This document shows, piece after piece, positions 53,267 to 62,681 of a stretch of 64,000 bases of DNA (the first letter of the stretch is position 1; each line of letters begins with the position of its first letter). The translations under genes were made by a program, and so were the position numbers. The DNA is from Chondrus crispus (lineage: Eukaryota > Rhodophyta > Florideophyceae > Gigartinales > Gigartinaceae). The stretch spans positions 176,666 through 240,665 of the forward strand of contig NW_005178827.1 in the NCBI RefSeq assembly GCF_000350225.1, in the 5' to 3' direction. The notes under the pieces are model-generated. The model was not told the origin of the DNA. It searched no databases and was given only the letters and a program-made list of their open reading frames with translations.

Positions 53267-53940
53267 CCAAGAGCAAGGCCATCTCGTATCATGCTCGAGC
53301 CCCGATATGTCTGCGCACATACAGTGACGCAGACTATGCAAATGCCAAAAGCCGCAAGTCGCTCACAGGCATAATACACACTGTCGGCCACTCCCCGATA
53401 GCCTGGACATCGACGCCTCAAGATGTCGTAGCCCTGTCAACCTGCGAGGCTGAATACATAGCAGCCTCGCTCGCCGCCCAGCAGACACTATGGCTTCGTC
53501 GGTTGCTTCGGGACATGAAGTACCCTCAACTGCACCCCACGACAGTATTCATCGACAACCAATCGACCATACAAGTCGCGGAAAATTCCGCCCCCGCGCG
53601 CAGAAGAAAGCTCATCGATGTCAGGCACCACTACGTTCAACATCACATCCAAGGTGCCGCTATCACCGCGCAACACATCCCATCCGCGGACAACCCAGCA
53701 GACCTATTCACAAAAGCGCTCGGACCCATCCGCTTTCAAGAAATCTGCAAAATCATCCAACCACATGAACCCCGCAGCCCCGACCCGAAAGCGCACCCCG
53801 GCACATCCTTCACGCGCACCCCTCAGCGTCCCCGGGGACTGACGGACCGCAACTCTCTTCATCAGACGCTGACAGGTGCGCGAGTGACCGACCGCAAGGA
53901 CAGACTGTCAGCATTACAGTCTGTCACCAGCGGTACTTAG
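53267..53940 (+). CDS. pol: Copia pol, last part (RNase H)
   Basis: Resumes the pol frame after the Gypsy-B insertion; the codon split by the insertion (A at 39962, CC at 53267-53268) is restored when the insert and one GGGCA are removed. RNase H motifs of Copia elements: TYSDADYAN, SLTGIIHTVGHSPIAW, STCEAEYIAASLAAQQTLWL, IDNQSTIQVAEN, DVRHHYVQHHI and ADLFTKALG. The frame ends inside the 3' LTR. With RT truncated and RNase H separated, neither part is functional. Confidence 0.93.
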
Positions 53941-53996
53941 ACCCTCGAGACGGCGACGACGAGTAAAGACACCCCCATGAGGATTACGATTCATCA
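53885..53996 (+). repeat. 3' LTR of the Copia element
   Basis: TGACCGACCGCAAGG to GATTCATCA, three differences from the 5' LTR. Just upstream, 53840-53864 carries a miniature version: TGACGGACCGCAA, five bases, then TTCATCA close by. Confidence 0.95.
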
Positions 53997-54076
53997 GCTA
54001 CAGTAACACACACAAGTCCTGATTCACTTTCGACACAAGCGATGTTGAACAAAGGACTGACGATCGACACCTCCAG

Positions 54077-56263
54077 ATGATCATCTGTGCGGAAGGCGAT
54101 GGGTGCCAGGGGTGGGATGACAAGGGTCGGCGGAACCGCGCTGTTCCCTCAACCTCTGGCCACCGATGCCTTGGGTGCAAGGTTCCAATGCATGCCATCT
54201 GCGGTCATGAGTCCGGCCACGAAGAAGGTTCATCTTGCCCACGCATTTGCTCTGCGTGTTACGATTGTGGCGTGCGTCCGATATCTGTGGTTGTGAATGC
54301 TATCCCCTCGGACGAAGAAGTCATGAATCTTGTCGATGACGAGTGCGTCGACATCGACTATCTAGAAGAGAGAGCATCAGACGAGCCGGTTGCCGGATCA
54401 TCCCTCTTGGCCCAGCTGTGCGTGCCGTCTAGTCAGACGAAGTTGAACTGGAACGGCACTGTCCCAAAGAAAATATCAAAACAAACTGCTGCTCGCAAAC
54501 GGCAGAGTGGCAAAAAAACTCGGCTCAACATGAAGCAGCAGCTTACCATCGTGCGTGCGAAAGAGAGTGGTGCTCGCTCGCAAGATCTTGCATCACGGTT
54601 TAACACTACCATTAGTAGCGTGAACAGGATCTACGCCCGTCGAGAGAAGCTGCGCAAGGGGGTGCTGAACCTCAACCATAAAGGCGTTCGTCGGGCGATG
54701 TACCCAGAGGTCGATGAGGCTTTACTGGAGCTCACAAAACGATACCGGAAGGCCGGTATGCCGTTAACGTTGCATGTGTTGCAAGCGAACGCAGAGAAGA
54801 TCTGCCGGACGCTTATTGACGATAAAGCAATGACTTCCGAGAGAAAGGAGCACCTAAAAAAGTTCAAGGTCTCTTTAAAGTACGTACGAAATTTCATTGG
54901 GAGATGTGGCCTTCAGAGTAAACGGCTGCATGGGGAAGCTGGATCCGTCAATAATGAACAAATCAAGAAACGTATGCACGAGATCAGATCCATCAGCTCC
55001 TTGTACAACCCAGACGACATCTACAACACAGACGAGAGCGGATGCCAGTTCCGCATGTTTCCGAAAGTGACATACGTACTCCCAGGGGAGAAAAAGTCGG
55101 CGAGAGGTATCAAGGGAATGCGAGCAAAGGACCGTTTGACATTTATGGTGGCCACGAATGCTTCAGGTTCGCGAAAAGTTGGTCTCTCTGCCATCAGCAA
55201 ATCGAAAACCCCGAAGTGTTTTCGCCTTCGAGCTCCTCCGATGCACTACCAGGCGCAAAAAACTGCACGGATGGACGGACAATGCTTCCAAGTGTGGTTT
55301 CACAAAGTCTTTCTAGTGCATGTTCGCTGTGTAACCTCTAATAAAGTCCTCTTGCTCATGGATAATGCTGGCTCCCATATGGATATCACAGATCCCCGCG
55401 GGCAAGTGAGAGTGGAGTTCTATCCCCCAAATTGCACCAGCGTGCACCAGCCCATGAATATGGGCATCATCGCAGCTGTGAAAGTGCGATATCGTCATGT
55501 TCTTCTGCGCCAATCAACGGAGGTGTTTGCTGAGCGCGACGAGCTACGCGAGATGTATAAGAGACGAACGCCTGGTACTCGAGGCATTGCTGAGCGTTAA
55601 TCTGCGCACGTTCTGGACGCAATGGAAATTCTAGTTGAGTGCTGGAAAGAGCTGGAGCCTATCTCTATTGCAAAATGTTGGTTGAAGGCGCGAACGCTAT
55701 CTCCTGGCGTCAACAAGTAGATTCGGGACATGTACGGGATTGCAGAGGTAGATGACGATGCTGAATCATGCGCGCTCGCGCAAGACTACGAGAAAATGAT
55801 CGAGTGCATCATGAAACTCGATATTTCGGCCTTTGAAGGGACAGGAGTTGATGTAGTGCAGAGGGGTGCAGACATCAGACAGTGGATACGCCTGGAAGAG
55901 CTCGAAGAAGTGGTCGAAGCGCTGGGTAACGACGCGGCTGAGGATATTGCGGACATAGAGGGTGTCGTTCAGGGCGTTATTTCTCGTGGGCAACCTGAGG
56001 GTCCCAAAGACGTGGATGAAGGGGATCCTGAAGAAGAGGATGAAAATGCTGCTGAGGGTGTGCCAAAGGAAGTTCCCAAGTTACTAGAACTCAGTCGCAT
56101 GTTCGCAGATCTTGAGCAATTGGCGCTGGATTGTGACGCTCAGGGAGCATTGCGTGGCTTACGAATTGCGAAGCAATCGTTTATACGCATCCGGCGCGAG
56201 AGAGAACCATGTTTCAATCGACAGGCCGTTATTGCAGATTACTTCCCCAGAAAGAGCAATTAA
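54077..56263 (+). pseudogene. pogo-like transposase with two in-frame stops
   Basis: 728 codons in one frame, broken by TAA 55598-55600 and TAG at about 55718-55720. N-terminus: Cys/His-rich, zinc-finger-like (CLGCKVPMHAICGHESGH, CSACYDCG). Next, an HTH of the CENP-B/psq type (RLNMKQQLTIVRAKESGA.., then FNTTISSVNRIYARR). The DDE_1 core has YNTDESG (first Asp) and LLMDNAGSHMD (second Asp). The third block reads TSVHQPMNMGI where the family has Q-P-x-D-x-G: the third catalytic Asp is Asn (AAT 55457-55459). After the stops comes an acidic tail and LALDCDAQGALRGLRIAK. It is thus inactive on three counts, unless an Asn is tolerated. Confidence 0.87.
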
Positions 56264-56533
56264 ATGAGGGTTCCATAAACTACTGAATACAAATATAGAA
56301 GCCGATGGTGCACTTGGCCGTCTGCTTTAGAAAATCGTCCCTGAGAGGCTCTCAGAGCAGACTCCCGCAATATGCGCATGCCCGCAATATGCGCAGCAAT
56401 GACCTCTGTCCATACTAGCGCATATTAAGGGACATCGACAGTACAGTGCGACTAAGGTTGGTCATGTACCATGGTCACATTACAGTACCCTGTTAACGGC
56501 CAACCAGTCCGCTAAACCTTTACAAGGGGGACT

Positions 56534-57402
56534 CTCATTAGTGCCACATTTGCTAATGCCACCCTCCCATTAATGCCGGCCAGACGTACGAACACGAAAA
56601 GTGCCACGTGTCATACGGGTCCAGGTGTTATGCAGCCGTCCGTCTGTCGCGCGCGAAAGCATAGTGAAAGCGGCATTCCATTTGCCGAACAGCGTTCACA
56701 GACCTTAGCTTGTCCTCCTTATGGATCCGGTTCCGGAAATAAAAATCGCAACGCGCAAGCGCCTGACAATAGCGCAGACGCTAGACATTGCAGATCTGCT
56801 CGAAAAGGGACACTGTACCTAAGCAATTGAGCGGCAGTTCGGCATCGCAGGGCGCACCGTGCGAAACATCAGAGCAACTGCTCCTCCACGTAGCCAACAA
56901 GAAGCCCAAATCACTGCAATTGAAGACCCGTCAGGCCGTATGGGTCCCAAATCTGGAGGTTAAGCAGCTCGAATTTCTCATGTGGAACGGTGGGTAAATA
57001 TTGAGTCCGACAAAAGTGTGGTAGAGGCGTTTGTTAATGATGCCATGAACGTTTTTGAGTCAGTTCAGGGTGTGACGAACACAACTACAACGCAATAAAG
57101 TGATGAAGATGGGAGCGCAGAGGACGCGAGAGAGCGAAGGACTGTCCCCTCTGTCGTTGAGATTGCGGAATTGTTTGGAGAGCTGGAAGATTTGGCTACT
57201 GAATGTCAAGTTTCAGACGCTCTATCGTATCTGAGGTCCGCAAAGCGCGCGTTTTTCACTGCAAAAAAGGACAGAGACCCAACGTGGAGCAGGCAGACGT
57301 TAATTACCGAATGCATGAAAATAGATGTGACGACGTCACCTAATAATGCCGTCTCCCAATAGCGCCAATTTTTGGGGTCTTGCACGGGGCGGCACTAATG
57401 AG
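56534..57402 (+). mobile_element. Internally deleted pogo-like element
   Basis: Ends are inverted copies of CTCATTAGTGCC (56534-56545; 57391-57402). TA follows on the right (57403-57404) but the left has CT, so one target copy may be mutated. Subterminal motifs TAATGCC...CTCCCA recur in direct orientation at both ends. Inside is a remnant frame with DNA-binding and C-terminal parts but no catalytic core. It lies 92 bases from the right end of the full-length pogo element. Confidence 0.7.
56721..57362 (+). pseudogene. pogo transposase remnant: HTH plus C-terminal tail
   Basis: One frame of 214 codons with three TAA stops. It begins MDPVPEIKIATRKRLTIAQT, with an HTH resembling CENP-B/psq (IERQFGIAGRTVRNIRA). 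After some 60 residues of linker it passes to a tail (ELFGELEDLATECQVSDALS, RSAKRAFFTAKKDRDP) clearly related to the tail of the neighbouring full transposase (MFADLEQLALDCDAQGALRG). The D-D-D core, about 300 residues, is missing. Such a product could have bound element ends without cutting, before the stops arose. Confidence 0.7.
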
Positions 57403-57553
57403 TAGGGCCCTCTGTACCATAACTCACATGTTTGGCAATAGAGAGTTTACGCAAAGAGAAATGACATGGCTATCCGATCAAAAATGGGTCACAAAAAATT
57501 ACAGAAATTCGTTCATCTTATCGCCGAACTCGGTTTACGAAATTCACAAATGA

Positions 57554-58702
57554 GTGAAGCATGAGCATAATCGTAACCCCTTTGCCGCTCCCCTCCTATC
57601 AACCACATCTTCTTCGGGGATGCGTCTGAAAGACTATGCCATCGGCCATTCCAGACGTCGCCTCCGAGCCCGGTGTACGCGTCTTCTCCTTGGGCTACAA
57701 AGCCGTGCTCCAACTGCTCTCGTCCTTAAGCTGCAACATTCTGTTCGACGGGCACAACACGATATCAATGTTATCGGCCTACGATCGAAACAGATCTCAA
57801 CGACAAGCTTCAATTTAAACATCTACAGCGACGAGCATGCGCTTTCTGAGTTTCGTTTCCGTACGAGCGAGATAGGCAAGGTACGAGATATCATATCTTG
57901 GAGCGAGATTCCAACCCGCAATCGCTACCGATGCGATAGCATAACCGCCACTTGTATTTTGCTCAAGCGAATGTCATTTCCGACCGGATGGAGAGATCTA
58001 GAGACAACTTTTGGAATGCAGTCTTCTGCGCTGTGTGAAGTATTTTGGGAAGTAGTTGTGGAATTTATTGAAGAACGCGGCCATCTCGTAGAGACTTTCA
58101 GAACTGATCTTATGTCGCAAAGAGCACATATTTTCGCTGAAGCTGTTGAGAGAAGAGGAGCACCACTGGATAACTGCGTGGTGTTTATTGACTGCACGAA
58201 AATTCAAATGAGCAGACCGGGTGGAGAAAGTGCTTTCCAGCGCTCCTGCTATTCAGGACATAAAAGATTTCACTGCTTGGTGTATCAGACAGTGACGACG
58301 CCCGATGGACTCATGTTTCATATGTTTGGGCCTGAGGTTGGGCGTCGTCATGACATGACCCTTTTTCGTCAAAGCGGCTTAATTGAGCAGGTCGAAGAAA
58401 ATCTCTTGCTGCAAGATAGGCAGTACTGTCTTTATGGAGATGCAGCATACGTGCTGAGGCCGTGGCTTCAGGTTGCTTTTCGCGCACAAGGCGCAACGGC
58501 GGACCAACTGCTCTATAACCAAGGGATGAGTTCTGTTCGTGAAGCTGTCGAATGGACATACAAGGATCTAAAGCAAATGTGGGCGTCACAGGATTTTAAA
58601 CGTATGCTTAAAGTGCGACAGTCACCAGTGGCATTGCTTTACAAAACTGCAGCTTTACTTTGGAATGTGCGGGTTTGTATGCACAGTCTAGTGCGCAGGT
58701 GA
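57554..58702 (+). CDS. PIF/Harbinger-type transposase
   Basis: An intact frame of 382 codons; its upstream limit is a GTG and the first ATG is at 57620 (about 360 residues). DDE_Tnp_4 layout: FRFRTSEIGKVRDII, RCDSITATCILLKRMSFP, TFGMQSSALCEVFW, then FIDCTKIQMSRPGG (first Asp), GRRHDMTLFR, YCLYGDAAYVLRPWL (second Asp) and VREAVEWTYKDLKQMW (Glu). All catalytic residues are present and no stop interrupts the domain. It belongs to a different subfamily from the two dead copies at 19.8-22.9 kb. A convergent coiled-coil gene follows, fitting the two-gene plan of Harbinger elements. Terminal repeats were not identified. Confidence 0.85.
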   Translation: MKHEHNRNPFAAPLLSTTSSSGMRLKDYAIGHSRRRLRARCTRLLLGLQSRAPTALVLKLQHSVRRAQHDINVIGLRSKQISTTSFNLNIYSDEHALSEFRFRTSEIGKVRDIISWSEIPTRNRYRCDSITATCILLKRMSFPTGWRDLETTFGMQSSALCEVFWEVVVEFIEERGHLVETFRTDLMSQRAHIFAEAVERRGAPLDNCVVFIDCTKIQMSRPGGESAFQRSCYSGHKRFHCLVYQTVTTPDGLMFHMFGPEVGRRHDMTLFRQSGLIEQVEENLLLQDRQYCLYGDAAYVLRPWLQVAFRAQGATADQLLYNQGMSSVREAVEWTYKDLKQMWASQDFKRMLKVRQSPVALLYKTAALLWNVRVCMHSLVRR

Positions 58703-58810
58703 GCTCGTACTTTTTGTGTAAACCTCCAACATTAGGCATCTATCTGTCAAGGCAAGAATAAACTACTTCTACTCCAGTTTTTTTGCCAATGCACTAAGCA
58801 CGGCCATCAT

Positions 58811-59016
58811 TTAAGTTCTTTCCTGTATTGCGCCCCTTCGTTCCTCTCGCTCTATTTCCAGGCGGCGCTGCTCCAGTGCCATCCGCCTCTCTTCCACGGC
58901 GATTCGGCGAGCCTCGTGGTCTTGCGCAACCTTCAAGCGCTCTCCCGCACGCTCGTGTTTTGATATTTCGTATTCCAGTTTGCGTTCTTCCACTTTTAAA
59001 CGCTTATGATCAACAT
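58811..59016 (-). pseudogene. Truncated coiled-coil gene, probably Harbinger second protein
   Basis: The last 68 codons of a minus-strand gene, a continuous charged helix: HKRLKVEERKLEYEISKHER, then EARRIAVEERRMALEQRRLE, ending AIQERT. Harbinger elements carry a second, Myb-like gene whose product often ends in such a helix and imports the transposase to the nucleus. It faces the transposase gene tail to tail at a distance of 108 bp. The upstream part is replaced at about 59017 by palindrome-rich DNA that I read as the LTR of Gypsy-C. Confidence 0.5.
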
Positions 59017-59319
59017 TGTAGTATAATGACCGGCGCGAGCGCGCGGAGGTCATCGGACGGCCGTATACGGTATACACGTGGGCGGCTGTGCCCACGTGTA
59101 GCGAGCGCGCGCGCATGCCGAGCGGTCGTAATCTGGCGTACGTGTACGTTAGCACACGTGTCGTCCGTGCGGTAGTCTGTAAGCAACACGCGTGTACAGT
59201 GGTGCACACGTGTAGTAGCAGCGGCCGTGCGGTAGTAGCAATTATGGCGCTAGTTTTTTAATTGTGTACAGTACCCGGCACGCACTAGGCGGCAGGTACT
59301 GTACTACTGTACTGGGACA
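59017..59319 (+). repeat. Putative 5' LTR of Gypsy-C
   Basis: Begins TGTAGTATAATGACC after AACAT and might end at TGGGACA (59319), giving the TGT...ACA ends seen in Gypsy-B. Rich in short palindromes such as TACACGTGGG-x8-CCCACGTGTA. No primer site matching that of Gypsy-A and -B follows; TGGCACCCGTCCCC at about 59353 is a possible alternative. The 3' copy is not in the window. Confidence 0.35.
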
Positions 59320-59438
59320 GGTGTCCGAGGCGTCCCCCTGCGGGGTTAAGACCTGGCACCCGTCCCCACCAGTAAACGGGGGCAAGCTCGCCCCCGTCCC
59401 TTTTGCGCCTACGTACGTCCGTTTCGGTTGTCCGCCGC

Positions 59439-60007
59439 GCGCGCTGGCTTCTAACCCGTTACCGGTCGCTCCCGTTTACGCACCACGGGGCGACTGCGCG
59501 TAACCGGCCAGTGAGCCACTCCCTTTTCGCGAGCTCGTCCGCTCGGTTCTATTAGCGCGTCGCGTCCACGCCGCGTGCTCCCTCGCTCAAGCCTCCGCCT
59601 CTCACCCAACCCAGGGCGGAGAGGTTTTATCCCACATTTGGTACTCTTGTGGAGGGAATAACTCTCGAGGTTGAGCCGCACGCGTGGTCGCTCGATCGCG
59701 CGCAGAACCGTACGGACGGAAAAGCGCGCTGGCTTCTAACCCGTTACCGGTCGCTCCCGTTCACGTACCACGGGGCGATTGCGCGTAACCGGCCAGTGAG
59801 CCACTCCCTTTTCGCGAGCTCGTCCGATCGGTTCAATTGGCGCGTCGCGTCCGCGCCGCGTGCTCCCTCACTGAAGCCTCCGCCTCTCACCCAACCCAGG
59901 GCGGAGAGGAGTTATCCCACATTGGTACTCTTGTGGAGGGGATAACTCTCGAGGTTGAGCCGCACGCGTGGTCGCTCGATCGCGCGCAGAACCGTACGGA
60001 CGGAAAA
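59439..60007 (+). repeat. 285-bp tandem duplication in the Gypsy-C leader
   Basis: The block from GCGCGCTGGCTTCTAACC to GTACGGACGGAAAA occurs twice (59439-59723; 59724-60007) with a handful of substitutions and a one-base indel (CACATTTGG versus CACATTGG). The second copy ends about 40 bases before the gag ATG. Confidence 0.95.
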
Positions 60008-60048
60008 GGTTGAGAAATCACCGCGTCGATCGCGAAGCGTATTCGACG

Positions 60049-62661
60049 ATGAACCGACCGGAAGAAGGGGGAGACTCCGCCTCCGGGCGTCTGAGCACCC
60101 GCAGTGGCAGTGGCGCACCGCGCCCCCGGGTAGAGAACCCGGAAGCCCTGCTGCGACCGCCACCGCGACCGGGCCGCACGCGAGCGTCCGCATCGGATGT
60201 TACGCCGGCCGTGTCGGCAGGCACCGAGAATCGCGTCCAATGGATGGTCGACGCGATTCAGCCGCGCATCCAGGCCTGGGTCGAGGAGTTCCTCGCTACG
60301 GAACTCCCCCAGGTAGCGCGCGTATGCCTCGACCGAACGGTGCCCGCGCTCGTGGACGCGCACGTACGCAGCGCGATACCACCGCTTTTGGACGAACTTC
60401 TACCCGCTCAAGTCCAATGCGAGGTGGTGACCGCGCTCACCACTGTGGATGAAGAATCCCCGTCCGGTACGGCTCTAAAGGGAGCGATCAGCTCCGCCGT
60501 GGCCAATCGTCTGGCCACGACCTTCGCCGGAGCAGGAGTCGACGCACGCGAGCAGCGCGACTCGACCGCTCCGGATCCTACGCTAACGCACGCTGAACCG
60601 ATCGGCGCCGCACCCGGGATCGGTACAATGGCCCCTCACCCGGAGGGTAAGACCATTTACCTCCCACCAATTTATGGTGCTACAGGAGGGCCCACAGAAA
60701 ATGGCCCTCCCGTAGTCGCCGATACGGCTGGCCCCCGCGGGACAGAAAACCGCCTGGGGCGCTTCGCGACAGAAAAGCGACAGCCGTATCGGTCGAGCAG
60801 AAGAAGCGCACCCGGCGCTCAAGGCTACACCTCGGAGGGTACAGAAAACCCCTCCGAGGAAGAAGACACAAGACGTCGCCACAGGGCGACGCGTAAGAAC
60901 CGCGACGGACGCTATGCGCGATACCGCGATGCCGGAGGGGTCGGTTACCCCTCCGATGATAACCGCGACGGACGCTACACGCGATACCGCGATGCCGGAG
61001 GGGTCGGTTACCCCTCCGATGATAACCGCGACGGACGCTACACGCGATACCGCGATGCCGGAGGGGTCGGTTACCCCTCCGATGATAACCGCGAAGGACG
61101 CTATACGCGATACCGCGATGCCGGAGGAGGTGGATACCCCTCCGATGACGAGGACACCGAGTCGGACGGATCGCGCAGAGGCGACCGCAGAGGTCGCAAT
61201 GCGCGTGACCGACGTCGGTTCCGGCGAGAAGACTCCGATCCGGAGGGCTACAGTAGCCCCGGCGGAGAAGGAGACCGCCACCGCAGGGGCAGAGACCGCC
61301 GGTCTGCCCCGAGGCGGGATCCGAAACGGCTGCCGGTGATCAGGCCGCTGAACGACCTGTTCACCAAGGCCGTCAACTACCGCACGTATAGGCTGGAAAA
61401 TCGCAGCGCGCGCTACGACGCGAGTACCGCGCGGCGAGTTAACCGATATCGGAAGAAGTTGGACGTCCAGCTGAAAACCCACACATTCGGTGGTCAAGAT
61501 CCAATCGCGGTGCTAGGATTTCTCGCGCGCTTCAAGATGGCCTGCGACCACAATGGGGTCAGCGAAGGCGCGGCCGTATGGTGTTTCCAGTTCTATTTGA
61601 CTGGGCAGGCTCACGCCTTGCTCCAGTCCAGGCTACACGGGAACACCATGGCGGTCGATGCGGAGGAGCGCGATATGCTCGAAACCTACGCGGAAGTTGT
61701 TAACTTTTTATTGCGCACGTACGCGACTGACGAAGTTATTTCCGAAGCGGTCGGTGATGTCACCTCCTTCCGTCAGAGCTCTAATATGACGGAGGAGGTG
61801 TACAGTAACCAGTTGTGGGACAAGGCGTTGCGCTGCGGAACCGTATTTTCGGACAGGCGCCTGAAGTCCCTTTTTGTTGAGGGACTTCTGCCAGCGACGT
61901 GCGCGCAGGTGCGGAATTATCTCGCGACGCATCCGGGCGTGGACTACCAAGCGGTGGCACGCTACGCGCAAGCGATAGGCGAGACGCACCGCTCGGCTCG
62001 AAGACAGGCGACCTCGCTCGCGTCGCCTCAAGCACCGTCCGATTCGGTGAGAAGATTCACGCGCAACGCGCGGACAAGGCCCGTGCCGTCGGTCGAGTCC
62101 CTGTCTGAACTCCCGACAGCGCGCGGGACCGAAACGGAGGAGATACTGGCGGTGACGGACCAGTCGGCGACGCCGAGCTCGCTTAGCTCGCCGCCGACTA
62201 GCTACCATCCGTCACCTGCCTCGTCCCCGGCGGGCGCGCCGATGGCGCCCGCCCAACACGGTGACGCGCGCGCACATCCGTACGGAAGGCCAGTACAGAA
62301 CCAGCGGGTCCGGTTCTTCAACCAAGGATTACCTGGACCCCCGCCGTGCCGGTTCTGTCTGGACCTGACCCACCGACAGGAGCAATGTCCTGTGGTGGCG
62401 GATAGCGCGCTGCGTTCGAAGCTTTTGCAGGCCCGCGAGGCCAATTATCAAAAGCTTCGGATCCGCCAAGGTCTCCGCCCGGGTTCGCCGTTCGAGCGCC
62501 AACCGCCGACGGCGTGGCGAAATTCGCGTGCGCAGGCTCCCACGGGCATCAACGTGGTCGAGCCGCGCGAGGCCGTCCAATCGGAAGAACCCGCGCTACC
62601 GCTGACGGACGAGGGGCCCGAGGACCTTGGGGTGACGGGGGAAGCCGGGGAGGACGCGTAG
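60049..62661 (+). CDS. gag: Gypsy-C gag
   Basis: 870 codons from ATG 60049 (the frame is open for 27 codons further up, without an ATG). N-terminal third: helical, then disordered and Arg/Gly/Asp-rich with four 21-residue repeats. Around residue 444 is YRTYRLEN followed by the capsid-like block (FGGQDPIAVLGFLARFKMAC, LRTYATDEVISEAV) shared with Gypsy-A and -B. A zinc knuckle C-x2-C-x4-H-x4-C (CRFCLDLTHRQEQC) is near residue 770. No stop or frameshift, so the copy looks young. Pol starts 20 bases after the stop in another frame. Confidence 0.92.
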   Translation: MNRPEEGGDSASGRLSTRSGSGAPRPRVENPEALLRPPPRPGRTRASASDVTPAVSAGTENRVQWMVDAIQPRIQAWVEEFLATELPQVARVCLDRTVPALVDAHVRSAIPPLLDELLPAQVQCEVVTALTTVDEESPSGTALKGAISSAVANRLATTFAGAGVDAREQRDSTAPDPTLTHAEPIGAAPGIGTMAPHPEGKTIYLPPIYGATGGPTENGPPVVADTAGPRGTENRLGRFATEKRQPYRSSRRSAPGAQGYTSEGTENPSEEEDTRRRHRATRKNRDGRYARYRDAGGVGYPSDDNRDGRYTRYRDAGGVGYPSDDNRDGRYTRYRDAGGVGYPSDDNREGRYTRYRDAGGGGYPSDDEDTESDGSRRGDRRGRNARDRRRFRREDSDPEGYSSPGGEGDRHRRGRDRRSAPRRDPKRLPVIRPLNDLFTKAVNYRTYRLENRSARYDASTARRVNRYRKKLDVQLKTHTFGGQDPIAVLGFLARFKMACDHNGVSEGAAVWCFQFYLTGQAHALLQSRLHGNTMAVDAEERDMLETYAEVVNFLLRTYATDEVISEAVGDVTSFRQSSNMTEEVYSNQLWDKALRCGTVFSDRRLKSLFVEGLLPATCAQVRNYLATHPGVDYQAVARYAQAIGETHRSARRQATSLASPQAPSDSVRRFTRNARTRPVPSVESLSELPTARGTETEEILAVTDQSATPSSLSSPPTSYHPSPASSPAGAPMAPAQHGDARAHPYGRPVQNQRVRFFNQGLPGPPPCRFCLDLTHRQEQCPVVADSALRSKLLQAREANYQKLRIRQGLRPGSPFERQPPTAWRNSRAQAPTGINVVEPREAVQSEEPALPLTDEGPEDLGVTGEAGEDA
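60898..61149 (+). repeat. 63-bp unit repeated four times in gag
   Basis: Encodes N-R-D-G-R-Y-T-R-Y-R-D-A-G-G-V-G-Y-P-S-D-D four times with few changes. The unit length of 21 codons keeps the frame. Arg/Tyr/Gly-rich repeats of this kind usually bind nucleic acid. Confidence 0.97.
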
Positions 62662-62681
62662 AGGCGTCGACGATCCTCCCC

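Larger units (their letters stand above)
36069..53996 (+). mobile_element. Ty1/Copia retrotransposon with 112-bp LTRs
   Basis: Two LTRs (36069-36180, 53885-53996) with three differences in 112 bp, flanked by the target duplication GCTAC (36064-36068, 53997-54001). Inside are gag, pol with integrase before reverse transcriptase (Copia order), and RNase H, the last separated from RT by the Gypsy-B insertion. Such short LTRs are unusual for Copia elements. Without Gypsy-B the element would be about 4.6 kb. Confidence 0.95.
35889..56441 (+). mobile_element. pogo-like DNA transposon, split by nested retroelements
   Basis: Left end at 35889 reads CAGTCGATGTACCTTAATAT. The right end, read inward from 56441, is CTGTCGATGTCCCTTAATAT, and the match extends to at least 23 bp with two differences. 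TA flanks both ends (35887-35888, 56442-56443), the target duplication of Tc1/mariner-pogo elements. A second shared block CTCAGAGCCTCTCAG lies about 90 bp in. Without the Copia insertion the element is about 2.6 kb: 180 bp of leader, transposase at 54077-56263 and a short tail. Confidence 0.88.

Noticed and set aside
60583-61497. 304-codon minus-strand frame
   Set aside because: Lies wholly over the gag of Gypsy-C, including its 63-bp repeats; low-complexity shadow of the plus-strand gene.
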